A stretch of DNA of 64,000 bases from Boseongicola sp. (GTDB taxonomy: Bacteria; Pseudomonadota; Alphaproteobacteria; Rhodobacterales; Rhodobacteraceae): NCBI GenBank assembly GCA_028824715.1, contig JAPPCV010000052.1, positions 23,286 to 87,285 on the forward strand, given 5' to 3'. The notes under the pieces were generated by a model, which worked only from the letters and a program-made list of their open reading frames with translations, was not told where the DNA came from and did not search any database. Within the stretch, counting starts at the first letter, position 1. Each line of letters begins with the position of its first letter. Positions 38,106 to 48,094 of the stretch are shown in pieces. A program made the position numbers and the translations under genes.

Positions 38106-38781
38106 AGCGAGGGTCGCGGGCGCGCGCGTCGTCGTCCTTGGCATTGTCGCGATCGTCTTGATACTCGGCGGTGCAGGAGCGTTCCTTCTCCTGAACCTCC
38201 CCGACGCGAACGCCTTCAATGCGCGTGTTGAACAGCTCTTCGTTGACAATGCAGACCTGACTTCCGCGGCGGAGATCAAGCTTCTTGAAGTCCTCGCCGG
38301 GTCAGGCACCGCGTTTTCCGACGTTCTTGCCGGGTATCGCCTCGTGATCTTTGTTCTCATGCTCTTCGCAACCGGGCTGCTCATTGCCTGCCTCGCATTC
38401 GTCGCCACGATCATCCTCCTCAACCGCCGGGTCGGCATGATCGAGAGGCAGGGCATCCAGGTGTCTTCGCTCACGATAGACCGTGAAGGGAACTTCGTGA
38501 TCATCAACGACATGGAGTTCAAGTTGACGAGTGCGGCGGTCGAGACGATTTCCGTGCTCGCGGAAGCGCGCATGGATGGGGAAGTTCTCAGCGGTGCCGA
38601 AATCGAGGCGGTGATTTCCGGCCGGCCGCCCGCAGATTGCGAGGAAGCTTCCGGCGCCACGCGGATCAAGCGCTTGAGAGACGCCCTTGGCAACCAGATC
38701 GTGGCCGAGTTGCTGATCAAGACCGTCGCCAGGCAAGGCTACGTGCTGGACGTCGACCGGAACGCGATTCGCGTGGCCTGA
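38077..38781 (+). CDS. Membrane protein with two TM helices and C-terminal winged-helix-like domain
   Basis: TM1 VVVLGIVAIVLILGGAGAFLLL, TM2 LVIFVLMLFATGLLIACLAFVATIILL; C-terminus LTSAAVETISVLAEAR...RIKRLRDALGNQIVAELLIKTVARQGYVLDV resembles OmpR-type wHTH. Confidence 0.65.
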   Translation: MQDSTSSASEARVAGARVVVLGIVAIVLILGGAGAFLLLNLPDANAFNARVEQLFVDNADLTSAAEIKLLEVLAGSGTAFSDVLAGYRLVIFVLMLFATGLLIACLAFVATIILLNRRVGMIERQGIQVSSLTIDREGNFVIINDMEFKLTSAAVETISVLAEARMDGEVLSGAEIEAVISGRPPADCEEASGATRIKRLRDALGNQIVAELLIKTVARQGYVLDVDRNAIRVA

Positions 38782-38965
38782 CGCGGCCCGACGCACTCGA
38801 CAGGCCGGACACCGACACGATGCTGGACACGGGCTTCCGCAGTCCGCGAGACCGTCGCGCGTTGCCGGTTCGTTGAGCCGGAATCGTGGTTGCGTGAAAT
38901 TCTCGGGCGGGCCGGCGCTTCCGTCCATGCACGCGCGGGTCCGGACGTGAACAGGCGGGTGAGTG

Positions 38966-39041
38966 GCGGCCCCGATAGGAGTCGAACCTATGACCTACCG
39001 CTTAGGAGGCGGTTGCTCTATCCTCTGAGCTACGAGGCCGC
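38966..39041 (-). tRNA. tRNA-Arg (CCT anticodon)
   Basis: Cloverleaf on minus strand: GCGGCCT acceptor, GTAGCTCAGAGGATAGAGC D-arm, ACCGC-CTCCTAA-GCGGT anticodon arm, ATAGGTTCGACTCCTAT T-arm, GGGCCGC 3' acceptor. Confidence 0.95.
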
Positions 39042-39087
39042 TCCATCGCTTTTCTCTCGTTCCGGCGGTGTGATCAAGCGGCTTGCG

Positions 39088-39109
39088 CCGTTGCCTTCGG
39101 GCAACGGCA
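39088..39109. other. Perfect 9-bp inverted repeat with TTCG loop in the lacI-type gene leader
   Basis: GCCGTTGCC-TTCG-GGCAACGGC; no T-tract follows on the plus strand. Confidence 0.75.
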
Positions 39110-39136
39110 CGAGGGCCATTGCAGCGAGGCGATGAG

Positions 39137-40195
39137 ATGAGCGATGACAAGATCATTCCGTTGACGAAGGACTCCCGGGCGCGGCCATTGACGTTGAAGG
39201 ACGTGTCCTCGGCATCGGGCGTTTCCGAAATGACTGTCAGCAGGGTCTTGAGGAACCGTGGCGACGTCTCGGACGCGACCCGGGAAAAGGTCCTGCGGGC
39301 GGCAAAGGCGCTTGGCTACGTGCCGAACAGGATCGCGGGCGCTCTCGCGTCGAACAAGGTCAATCTGGTGGCGGTCATCATCCCAAGCCTGTCGAACATG
39401 GTGTTCCCGGAAGTCCTGACCGGAATCTCCGAGGTCCTCGACGAAACACCGCTTCAGTCGGTCGTGGGCGTGACCAACTACCTGCCGGAGAAGGAGGAAC
39501 AGGTGCTGTTCCAGATGCTGTCCTGGCGACCGTCCGGAGTCATCATCGCCGGGATCGAGCATTCGGACGCCTCGCGTGCCATGCTGGCCGCGTCGGGCAT
39601 ACCGGTGGTCGAGATCATGGACACCGACGGCGAGTGCATCGACTCGGTTGTCGGCATCAGCCATCGAAGGGCGGGACGCGAAATGGCGGCCCAGATCGCA
39701 CGTTACGGATATCGAAGGATCGGCTTTCTTGGCACGAAGATGCCAATGGACCACCGTGCGCGAAAGCGGTTCGAGGGCTTTACGGAGGCCTTGGCAAAGG
39801 AAGGCATCGAGGTCGCGGCCCAGGAATTCTACGAAGGCGGCTCGTCGCTCCTGAAGGGGCGCGAGCTGACCGAGTGCATCCTGACCCGGTGCCCCGATCT
39901 CGACTTCATCTACTATTCCAACGACATGATCGGTGCGGGCGGGCTGCTGTACTTGCTGGACAGGGGAATCGACGTGCCCGGCCAGATCGGCCTCGCGGGG
40001 TTCAACGGCTCGGAACTGTTGGACGGGATTTTCGTCAGGCTCGCTACCATGGATGCAGGTCGCCGGGAAACCGGACGCAAGGCTGCCGAGATCATCGTGG
40101 AGCGCAACGCCGAGGGAAAGGGTTCCGAGCGGCGCAGGGTGGAACTGACGCCGCAGATCCAGTTCGGGGACACGTTGAAGAGGAAGGGCATGTGA
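39137..40195 (+). CDS. LacI/GntR-like transcriptional regulator
   Basis: LTLKDVSSASGVSEMTVSRVLRNRGDVSDATREKVLRAAKALGYVPNRIAGALAS HTH plus sugar-binding-like domain. Confidence 0.95.
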   Translation: MSDDKIIPLTKDSRARPLTLKDVSSASGVSEMTVSRVLRNRGDVSDATREKVLRAAKALGYVPNRIAGALASNKVNLVAVIIPSLSNMVFPEVLTGISEVLDETPLQSVVGVTNYLPEKEEQVLFQMLSWRPSGVIIAGIEHSDASRAMLAASGIPVVEIMDTDGECIDSVVGISHRRAGREMAAQIARYGYRRIGFLGTKMPMDHRARKRFEGFTEALAKEGIEVAAQEFYEGGSSLLKGRELTECILTRCPDLDFIYYSNDMIGAGGLLYLLDRGIDVPGQIGLAGFNGSELLDGIFVRLATMDAGRRETGRKAAEIIVERNAEGKGSERRRVELTPQIQFGDTLKRKGM

Positions 40196-40267
40196 CTGCC
40201 GATGAGATTCGGGCCGGCTGCTTCATCGGTCATGTACGGAATGGTCTGCCGATGCCAGCACACGCGG

Positions 40268-40690
40268 TCAGCTCGATGAGCCAGCTGGCCCATGCGCAGG
40301 TGGCATCGCTGCCAGAATGTCAGTGAGGGCAAAGTCGTTGCCTTTGTACAGAAGCGGCTCAGAGGTCACTCGAGCGAGTGCGTAGGCGAAACAGTCTCCG
40401 AAGTCCAAGGCTGCCGGATGCCGGCCCTTTCCAAATCGCCTCCATGCCTGGCGCGCCGCCTCCAGGTGTTCGGCAGTGACGGGAGCTGGCCGGATTTCGG
40501 CGACTTCCAGGAACGCGGTCAACTCATGACCGGCCTGCACGCCGCCTCTGCTCTCAACGACGATCGATGTTTCCAGCACGTTCGCCACTGACATGCTGCA
40601 CGTCGTTGCGGTCAGGATCGCCTCCTCGTAACGTGTTGCATCCGGTTCGCGAATCAGGATCGCAAGCAAGGCGGAACTGTCGACGATCAC
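40268..40690 (-). CDS. vapC: VapC-type PIN-domain toxin
   Basis: MIVDSSALLAILIREPDA...RHPAALDFGDCFAYALARVTSEPLLYKGNDFALTDI. Confidence 0.94.
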   Translation of the reverse strand: MIVDSSALLAILIREPDATRYEEAILTATTCSMSVANVLETSIVVESRGGVQAGHELTAFLEVAEIRPAPVTAEHLEAARQAWRRFGKGRHPAALDFGDCFAYALARVTSEPLLYKGNDFALTDILAAMPPAHGPAGSSS

Positions 40691-40944
40691 TTGGGCAGAC
40701 CCAGGTCGTCATAAAGCAATTCGCCGTGATCAATGTCCGCTGGTTTTGGCCCCATGAGCCTCGCGCAGCGTTCAGCGATGGCGCGAAGTTCTTGGGTGCG
40801 GGCTTCCAAGCCACGTAGTCGACGCACGTGTTCCAATCGTTCGCGCAGCGCGACGGTGATCGCGGCCGTTTTGGATTCGCCGGTCAGACTGGCGAGTTCG
40901 CTGGCTAGCGAACAGGTTTCCTTGTTCTTGATGTTGAGGCCCAT
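40687..40944 (-). CDS. vapB: VapB-type antitoxin
   Basis: MGLNIKNKETCSLASELASLTGESKTAAITVALRERLE; 4-bp overlap with vapC. Confidence 0.92.
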   Translation of the reverse strand: MGLNIKNKETCSLASELASLTGESKTAAITVALRERLEHVRRLRGLEARTQELRAIAERCARLMGPKPADIDHGELLYDDLGLPK

Positions 40945-41436
40945 GGCTTTCGGGTAGAAGAATCACGATACGTCTACCATAGCTGTTCTCGCCACTTGCG
41001 GCAACGTCTGCACATGGGCGGGCTTACAGGAATTCGAATGCGGGCATGAGAGGAGTGAAGAACGGACAAGGAGTTTCCGATGTCACAATCCCGCTTGGCA
41101 AGAACGATTGGGCAAGCGCAAACGAGCACGGGATCGGGCAGCACCAACATGGCGACCGGTGCCGTACGCCCAAGAAGAGGGAGCTCAAGCCGTCGCGCCT
41201 CTGCGCAGAGCCGTGTTTCGGGTGTCCTTCTGTCGTGGGACCTCCTTGCAGAAGGTCGCGGACGGGGAAAATTGATTCGCCGAATTGTCCTGTCGCAGTG
41301 GCACATTCCAGACTTCATCCAAAACCAGTGTCCAAAGTGGACAGGAATTGATAGAAATTGCGTCAATGAACTGTTCAGTCGGGTCAGGCTTGCAATCCCG
41401 ACTCCATGGCAGGTCGCCAAAAACGGGTCCGCCGAG

Positions 41437-42303
41437 ATGGCATCAACATTTTCACATTGGCCAAACGGTCACTTCGACCTCAGCAGCGCCATTGTTCCGT
41501 TGCCAGAGGCTATACTGGACGATCTGATGGGCGATGAGGATCAGTGCGTGGCGGTTGCCACAAGAGACTGGGCTTCAACGCTCATGGATCGACACGTCTA
41601 CAGTCGCAACGGGTTCTTCATCATTGATGGCGGCAGCTATCCTTGCCTCGACCCTGACCAGCGCATCCACATGACGAAGCGCCTCGCGCCGTGCCTTGGC
41701 AAACCCATTGTCCACCATTCCAGGCATTTGAAGCAGGATCTCGTGACGAACGTCAAGGACGCAGGAGTGCGTTTCAAGAGCAGCAAGGACCAGAACTTCA
41801 GTTCGTCCAACCAGGAAGCCGTTGAGCACACCGAGTCGACCGAATTGCCGAACCCCATCGGAGCGTTTCTGCTGCACAGCATTCATCCCGCATACAAGGG
41901 TGGTGCGAGCCGATTCGTGAACGCGTACACCTTGCTGGACAGTTTGGCCGGAATCGATCCCGGCCATGTCGAAGTGCTCCAGCGGCCCTTCTGCTTCGAC
42001 ACGGCGCGCGGCGAAAGGGTCGAGGCACCCATCGTGTCCTACGACGACAACGGAAATCTCGACTTCAGGTGGATGCATGCATTCTTGGAGAACGGACGCC
42101 CCTTCACCAAGCACTGGAACGACAAGGTTCAAGGGGCAATCGATGCAACGCGCAACCTCATGAAAGAGCTGCGCATTACGGTGATGCTAGGTCAGGGCGA
42201 CATCATCGTCGTGAACAACAAGATGATGTTGCATGCACGCGACGGATTCGAGAACCATCCAGACCATCCGCCACGGTGGCTGCTGCGGAGCTGGTTTGAA
42301 TGA
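41437..42303 (+). CDS. TauD/TfdA/clavaminate-synthase-like Fe(II)/2-oxoglutarate oxygenase
   Basis: HTESTELPNPIGAFLLHSIHPAYKGGASRFVNAYTLL (HxE) and NNKMMLHARDGFENHPDHPPRWLLRSWF (distal His/Arg); start uncertain, ORF open from 41080. Confidence 0.75.
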   Translation: MASTFSHWPNGHFDLSSAIVPLPEAILDDLMGDEDQCVAVATRDWASTLMDRHVYSRNGFFIIDGGSYPCLDPDQRIHMTKRLAPCLGKPIVHHSRHLKQDLVTNVKDAGVRFKSSKDQNFSSSNQEAVEHTESTELPNPIGAFLLHSIHPAYKGGASRFVNAYTLLDSLAGIDPGHVEVLQRPFCFDTARGERVEAPIVSYDDNGNLDFRWMHAFLENGRPFTKHWNDKVQGAIDATRNLMKELRITVMLGQGDIIVVNNKMMLHARDGFENHPDHPPRWLLRSWFE

Positions 42304-42626
42304 CAGCTCGGAGCGGTTTTCGGTCCTGCTGAAACGAGGACCTCGGAACAGCGCGGAAGCGTGCGCTTCGGGCCCAGGGCGGACGCCCAAATGCTGCACG
42401 GCGTCCCTGGCCACGGGCCCGTTCCGCCGGCGCCGCTGTCCGAATCGCAGGTTTCCTCGCCCTTGCACGTCTTCCGGATTCCCAGCCGCGTCCGTCTGAA
42501 CGTTGTTCCGCCCGAGAGGACGGAAACGGGCAAGCCCGCAAGTCGCGGCCCGCAGGGCAGGCAGAGGCGGGTGGCGTTGACGCGATGAAGCGGCGCCAGG
42601 GTTCCGCTGGAACCCGCCGCGGCCAG

Positions 42627-44279
42627 TCAATTCGGAGCTTCGCGAAGATCGGCGATCGTAACGTGGGGCGTCAACGCTTCGGTCGCGATCGGGATTTCAA
42701 GCAATGCACCCGCGGGGCTGGCAAGGGCGCGCTCGAAGGCAGGCGCGAAATCCGACGTCCGCTCGACGGTCTCCCCCAGCATCCCGTAAGCCTGTGCAAG
42801 GGACGTGAAATCCGGATTGGCGAGCGCCGTGCCTGACACGCGGAACGGGAAGCGCCGCTCCTGGTGCATGCGGATGGTGCCGTAGCTCCGGTTGTTCAGG
42901 ACCAGGATCACTGGCGCAGCTCCCATCTGCATCGCCGTGCCGAGTTCCGGGCAGTTCATCTGGAAGTCGCCGTCGCCGGCAAGGCATACGACCTGTCGCT
43001 CCGGGTGAACGATCTTTGCCATGATCGCGGCAGGCAGTCCGTAGCCCATCGCCCCGGATTGCGGGGCCAGAAGTCGGTGACCGGCGCCGTAGCGGAAATA
43101 CTTGCTGTGCCAGATCGAGAAGTTCCCCGCGCCATTGGCTAGAATCGCGTCGTCGTCGAGCCGGTCCTGCAGGTGTCGCACCACCTCGACCATGTTTACC
43201 GGGCCGGGCAGGATCGGCAGGTCGAAGGTCGCCTCGTACCTTTGGCGCGCGGCCCGCCTCCAGCCGGACCGGCTTGCCTTGAGCGGCACTTCGGCCAGTG
43301 CATGGGCCAGCGCGTTGGGGCAGGACTGCACCGCTATGTCGGGCTGATAGATCTTCCCGATCTCCGCCGAGGAAGGATGTGCGTGGATCAGTGTCTGGCG
43401 CATGTCCGGAAGGTCGAACAGAGCGTAGTTGTCCGTCGTCATTTCGCCAAAGCGCACGTTGAGCGCGAGAACGAGATCGGAGTTCGCAAGTGTCTCCCGG
43501 ACCTCCGGCAGCATGCCGACTCCGGCTTCACCTGCAAATGTGTCAAGCGTGTTGTCGTGGAGATCCTGGAACCTGAATGCCGTGATCACCGGGATGTCCG
43601 CGCCGTCGGCAAAGCGCGCAAGGGCGTCCTTGCCGGTCGAAGTCCAGCCGCTGCCACCGATCAGGATGACTGGCCGCGCGGCCTTCTCAAGCGCAGTCCG
43701 GATCTCGCCAACCGTGTCGCTGGACGGCGAAGGTGCCGGCAACGCGGGAGCGCGGGCTATCGGGGCAACGTCCGTGTCGGCAGCCAGGACGTTCTCGGGC
43801 AATGCCACGACGACCGGGCCGGGGCGGCCCGAGAGTGCCGTGGACCAGGCGCGCGAGACGATTTCCGGAATGCGCTCGACATGCTCGATCTCCGTTGCCC
43901 ACTTTGCCAGGTTCCCGAAGAAGGCACGGTAGTCGACCTCCTGGAACACTTCGCGCTCGCGGGCCGTCGTCTCGATCTGCCCGACAAAGAGGATCATTGG
44001 CGAACTGTCCTGCATCGCGGTATGAACCCCGATCGAGGCGTTCGTGGCGCCAGGTCCCCGCGTCACGAAGCAGAGGCCGGGCTGGCCTGTCAGCTTTCCG
44101 TAGGCGGCGGCCATGAAGCCTGCGCCGCCTTCGTTCCGGGAGTTCACGAACGTGACCGGCGACTGGAACATCCCGTCAAGCACCGAAAGGTATGACTCGC
44201 CGGGCACCCCGAACACGTGCTTCGCTCCAAGTACCTCAAGGCATTCGACGAGAAGACGCCCGGCATGTCGCATTTCCAT
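42627..44279 (-). CDS. Thiamine-pyrophosphate-dependent enzyme, acetolactate-synthase-large-subunit-like
   Basis: GVPGESYLSVLDGM, NEGGAGFMAAAYGKLTGQPGLCFVTRGPGATNASIG, GDGDFQMNCPELGTAMQMGAAPVILVLNNRSYGTIRMHQ. Confidence 0.92.
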   Translation of the reverse strand: MEMRHAGRLLVECLEVLGAKHVFGVPGESYLSVLDGMFQSPVTFVNSRNEGGAGFMAAAYGKLTGQPGLCFVTRGPGATNASIGVHTAMQDSSPMILFVGQIETTAREREVFQEVDYRAFFGNLAKWATEIEHVERIPEIVSRAWSTALSGRPGPVVVALPENVLAADTDVAPIARAPALPAPSPSSDTVGEIRTALEKAARPVILIGGSGWTSTGKDALARFADGADIPVITAFRFQDLHDNTLDTFAGEAGVGMLPEVRETLANSDLVLALNVRFGEMTTDNYALFDLPDMRQTLIHAHPSSAEIGKIYQPDIAVQSCPNALAHALAEVPLKASRSGWRRAARQRYEATFDLPILPGPVNMVEVVRHLQDRLDDDAILANGAGNFSIWHSKYFRYGAGHRLLAPQSGAMGYGLPAAIMAKIVHPERQVVCLAGDGDFQMNCPELGTAMQMGAAPVILVLNNRSYGTIRMHQERRFPFRVSGTALANPDFTSLAQAYGMLGETVERTSDFAPAFERALASPAGALLEIPIATEALTPHVTIADLREAPN

Positions 44280-44427
44280 TGCGATCCCCCGCTTTCTGTC
44301 GCAGGTGTTGCAGCGCTGTGCGCAAATGGCAAGCGGCGACCGGGGCCAGGATCGACATGTTCCGATCCTTGCGTCGCCCAGCTCTTGGCGACACCTGCGG
44401 CAGTGCAATTGGGGACCACGAGACGGG

Positions 44428-47235
44428 ATGAACGCGCCGAATGTCGATACATCGCCCAAGGTGTCCGACGAGGTCCGCAAGACCACGTGCTACATGTGCG
44501 CCTGCCGCTGCGGCATCAACGTTCACATGAAGGGGGGCAGGGTCGCCTATATCGAGGGCAACAAGGACCATCCCGTCAACAGGGGCGTCCTTTGCGCCAA
44601 GGGGTCTGCCGGCATCATGCAGCATCTCTCCCCCGCCAGGCTGCGAGCTCCGATGAAGCGCGCCGGGCCGAGAGGCTCCGGCCAGTTCGAGGAGATTTCC
44701 TGGGACGAGGCCCTTGAGACCGCCGTCTCGTGGCTGAAGCCATTGCGCGAGATCGATCAGTCGCGGTTCGCGTTCTTCACCGGCCGGGACCAGTCGCAGA
44801 GCCTTACGTCCTATTGGGCGCAGGCGTTTGGAACCCCGAACTACGCTGCGCATGGGGGCTTTTGTTCCGTCAACATGGCGGCAGCCGGCATCTACACGAT
44901 GGGCGGGGCCTTCTGGGAGTTCGGCCAGCCCGACTGGGATCGCACGAAGCTCTTCATGATCTTCGGCGTTGCCGAGGATCACGATTCAAACCCGATCAAG
45001 ATGGGCATCGGCAAGCTGAAGGCGCGGGGCGCCCGGATCATCGGGGTCAATCCGGTTCGCACCGGATACAACGCGGTCGCCGATGAATGGCTTGGCATAA
45101 CGCCGGGAACGGACGGGCTGTTCATACTGTCGCTGGTCCATTGCCTGATGAAGGCCGGCCGGATCGATCTTGACTATCTCGCGCGTTTCACGGACGCGCC
45201 ATGCCTCGTGAACGGCGACAGGACATCCGACGAGTTCGGGCTGCTCCTGGCCAACGAGGCCGGCAAGAAGCTCGTCATCGACCGTCGGACCGGCGAGATC
45301 GCGGCCTATGACGCGCCAGGGATCCAGCCTGACCTTTCGGCGGTGCACCTCGCCGAAGGCGTTTCGCACCGCACCGTGCTGCAGCACATGGCCGACAGGT
45401 ACCTGGGCGACGAATTCGCGCCGGAGGCCGTGGCATCAAGGGTCGGGATCGAGGCGGGCCGCATTCGTGCAGTCGCGGCGGAGCTTGCCCGCGTCGCATT
45501 TGACGAAGCCATCGAGCTTGAACGGGAGTGGACCGACTTCAGGGGCGAGACCCGTTCAAGGATGATCGGCCGCCCGGTCAGCTTCCATGCCATGCGCGGA
45601 ATCAGCGCACACGCCAACGGCTTCCAGACCTGCCGGGCGCTGCATCTCCTGCAGATCATTCTTGGCAGCGTAGAGGTTCCGGGCGGATTTCGTTTCAAGC
45701 CACCTTACCCGAAGTCCGCGACGGTTCACCCGAAGCCCCATGCAGGCGTGACGCCTGGTCAGCCGCTCGACGGACCATTGCTCGGATTCGTCCATGGCCC
45801 CGATGATCTCCTGGTCGACGAAGACGGCAATCCCAAGCGCATCGACAAGGCGTTTTCGTGGGAAAACCCGATGAGTGCCCACGGACTCATGCACATGCTT
45901 ATCTCGAATGCGCATGCCGGAGATCCCTACAGGATCGACACCATGCTGCTCTACATGGCGAACATGGCATGGAACTCGTCGATGAACACGTCCGGCGTCA
46001 TGAAGATGCTGACGGACAAGGATGACAACGGCGAATACGTGATTCCGCGAATCATTTATTCGGATGCCTACTCGTCGGAGATGGTGGCCTATGCGGACCT
46101 GATCCTGCCCGACACCACGTATCTCGAGCGGCATGACTGCATTTCGCTCCTTGACCGTCCCATCTGCGAAGCCGAGGCGGTCGCCGACGCCGTCCGGTGG
46201 CCCGTGGTCGAACCGGACCGCGATGTGCGCGGCTTCCAGTCGGTCCTTTGTGATCTCGGCGCACGGCTGGGCCTGCCCGGATTCGTGAATGCGGACGGAT
46301 CGCAAAAGTACACGGACTACGCCGACTACATGCAGAGCCACGAAAGGGCGCCCGGCGTCGGTCCGCTTGCGGGCTGGCGCGGCAGCGGCGACGAGCACGG
46401 GCGTGGCGCGCCAAATCCGAACCAGATCTCGAATTACATCGAGAACGGCGGCTTCTGGATCGCACACCTCCCGGAGCAGGCCACGTTCTACAAGCCCTGG
46501 AACATGGACTATCAGGACTGGGCAGTTTCCTTGGGTCTCGCCGACAGACCTTGCCCCTATCTCTTCAGTCTCTGGTGCGAGCCGCTGCGCCGCTTCCAGC
46601 TGGCTGCGGAGGGTCGGCATCGCCTGTCTCCACCGGAGCATCTGAAGGCCCGCTACGCCGAGGTGATGGATCCCCTTCCCGTATGGTACGCGCCACACTC
46701 GTCCGGCGAGAGTGGCTACGACGTCCATGCGGTCACGCAGCGACCGATGGCGATGTATCACTCCTGGGGTTCCCAAAACGCGTGGCTGAGACAGATTCAC
46801 GGCCGAAACCCGCTCTATGTCCCGACACGGATCTGGGAGTCCGAGGGATTTCGGGACGACGACTGGGCGCGCGTCAGCTCGCCGCACGGAGAGATTGTCG
46901 TGCCCGTCGCGCACATGGCGGCGTTGAACGAAAACACGGTCTGGACCTGGAACGCGATCGGAAAGCGAAAGGGCGCGTGGTCGCTGCACGAGAACGCGCC
47001 GGAGGCGACAAGGGGATTTCTGCTCAATCACCTCATCCACGAATTGATGCCGCCGCAGGGAGACGGGCTCCGCTGGGCCAATTCGGATCCGGTCACTGGC
47101 CAGGCGGCATGGTTCGACTTGCGCGTCAGGATCGAGAAGGTCGCCGCGCCCGACGAAACGCAACCGAGCCATCCGGCGCAAGCGAGCCCGGTTGCCAAGG
47201 CCCCCGAACTCGTCGCCCAGAAGAGCGGCGCATGA
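44428..47235 (+). CDS. soeA: Molybdopterin oxidoreductase, sulfite dehydrogenase SoeA-like
   Basis: TTCYMCACRCGINVHMKGGRVAYIEGNKDHPVNRGVLCAKGSAGIMQ [4Fe-4S] and Mo-bisMGD motifs; followed by B and C subunits. Confidence 0.87.
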   Translation: MNAPNVDTSPKVSDEVRKTTCYMCACRCGINVHMKGGRVAYIEGNKDHPVNRGVLCAKGSAGIMQHLSPARLRAPMKRAGPRGSGQFEEISWDEALETAVSWLKPLREIDQSRFAFFTGRDQSQSLTSYWAQAFGTPNYAAHGGFCSVNMAAAGIYTMGGAFWEFGQPDWDRTKLFMIFGVAEDHDSNPIKMGIGKLKARGARIIGVNPVRTGYNAVADEWLGITPGTDGLFILSLVHCLMKAGRIDLDYLARFTDAPCLVNGDRTSDEFGLLLANEAGKKLVIDRRTGEIAAYDAPGIQPDLSAVHLAEGVSHRTVLQHMADRYLGDEFAPEAVASRVGIEAGRIRAVAAELARVAFDEAIELEREWTDFRGETRSRMIGRPVSFHAMRGISAHANGFQTCRALHLLQIILGSVEVPGGFRFKPPYPKSATVHPKPHAGVTPGQPLDGPLLGFVHGPDDLLVDEDGNPKRIDKAFSWENPMSAHGLMHMLISNAHAGDPYRIDTMLLYMANMAWNSSMNTSGVMKMLTDKDDNGEYVIPRIIYSDAYSSEMVAYADLILPDTTYLERHDCISLLDRPICEAEAVADAVRWPVVEPDRDVRGFQSVLCDLGARLGLPGFVNADGSQKYTDYADYMQSHERAPGVGPLAGWRGSGDEHGRGAPNPNQISNYIENGGFWIAHLPEQATFYKPWNMDYQDWAVSLGLADRPCPYLFSLWCEPLRRFQLAAEGRHRLSPPEHLKARYAEVMDPLPVWYAPHSSGESGYDVHAVTQRPMAMYHSWGSQNAWLRQIHGRNPLYVPTRIWESEGFRDDDWARVSSPHGEIVVPVAHMAALNENTVWTWNAIGKRKGAWSLHENAPEATRGFLLNHLIHELMPPQGDGLRWANSDPVTGQAAWFDLRVRIEKVAAPDETQPSHPAQASPVAKAPELVAQKSGA

Positions 47236-47344
47236 TTCAAGATCCTGCGGTCATGGCTGTGTGTCGAAACGGAAGCCCCCTGCCTTCCCGGCCCGTCCCG
47301 TGCGATTGCGCGGCACCGGATGGCGTGATTTGCGAGATCCCGGC

Positions 47345-48094
47345 GTGACGTCGCTGCCTGGCCATACGGAAAGGTCGCTTGGCCTTGTCATCGACCTGGA
47401 TACCTGTGTCGGGTGCCATGCCTGCGTCACGGCCTGCAAGGGATGGAACACCGAAAACTACGGCGCGCCGCTCGCCGACTCCGACGCCTATGGCCCGAAT
47501 CCGGTGGGCAGCTTTCTCAACCGGATCCACTCCTACGAGATTCAGCCGGGAACAGGTCCGGCGCAGGTCGTGCACTTTCCAAAGAGCTGCCTTCATTGCG
47601 CCGACGCGCCCTGCGTGACGGTCTGCCCGACCGGTGCCAGCTACAAGCGTACAGAAGACGGGATCGTGCTCGTGAACGAGAGCGACTGCATCGGTTGCGG
47701 GCTCTGCGCCTGGGCCTGCCCTTACGGCGCCCGGGAGATGGATCCCGAAGAGCAGGTGATGAAGAAGTGCACCCTGTGCGTGGACCGCATCTACAACGAG
47801 AACCTGCCCGAGGAAGATCGCCAGCCAGCCTGCGTCCGCACCTGCCCGGCCGGCGCGAGGCATTTCGGAGACCTTTCGGACCCCGAGAGCGATGTCTCCA
47901 GGCTTGTCGCCGAGCGTGGAGGAATCGAGCTCATGCCGGAGCAGGGGACGGCGCCCGTCAACCGCTATCTGCCGCCCCGGCCAAGGGACGAATTGCCCGA
48001 ACTGGACGTTCTCGCGCCCTTCCTTGAACCGGTTGCGGAAGATTTCAAGGGATTCGTCGGCTGGCTTGATCGCGCGCTGTCCGGGCTGTCCTGA
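47345..48094 (+). CDS. soeB: 4Fe-4S ferredoxin subunit, SoeB-like
   Basis: LGLVIDLDTCVGCHACVTACKGWNTENYGAPL plus further Cys clusters; GTG start inferred, ORF open from 47192. Confidence 0.87.
   Translation: MTSLPGHTERSLGLVIDLDTCVGCHACVTACKGWNTENYGAPLADSDAYGPNPVGSFLNRIHSYEIQPGTGPAQVVHFPKSCLHCADAPCVTVCPTGASYKRTEDGIVLVNESDCIGCGLCAWACPYGAREMDPEEQVMKKCTLCVDRIYNENLPEEDRQPACVRTCPAGARHFGDLSDPESDVSRLVAERGGIELMPEQGTAPVNRYLPPRPRDELPELDVLAPFLEPVAEDFKGFVGWLDRALSGLS

Noticed and set aside
45556-47181. 541-aa minus-strand ORF
   Set aside because: Antisense shadow of the soeA-like gene.
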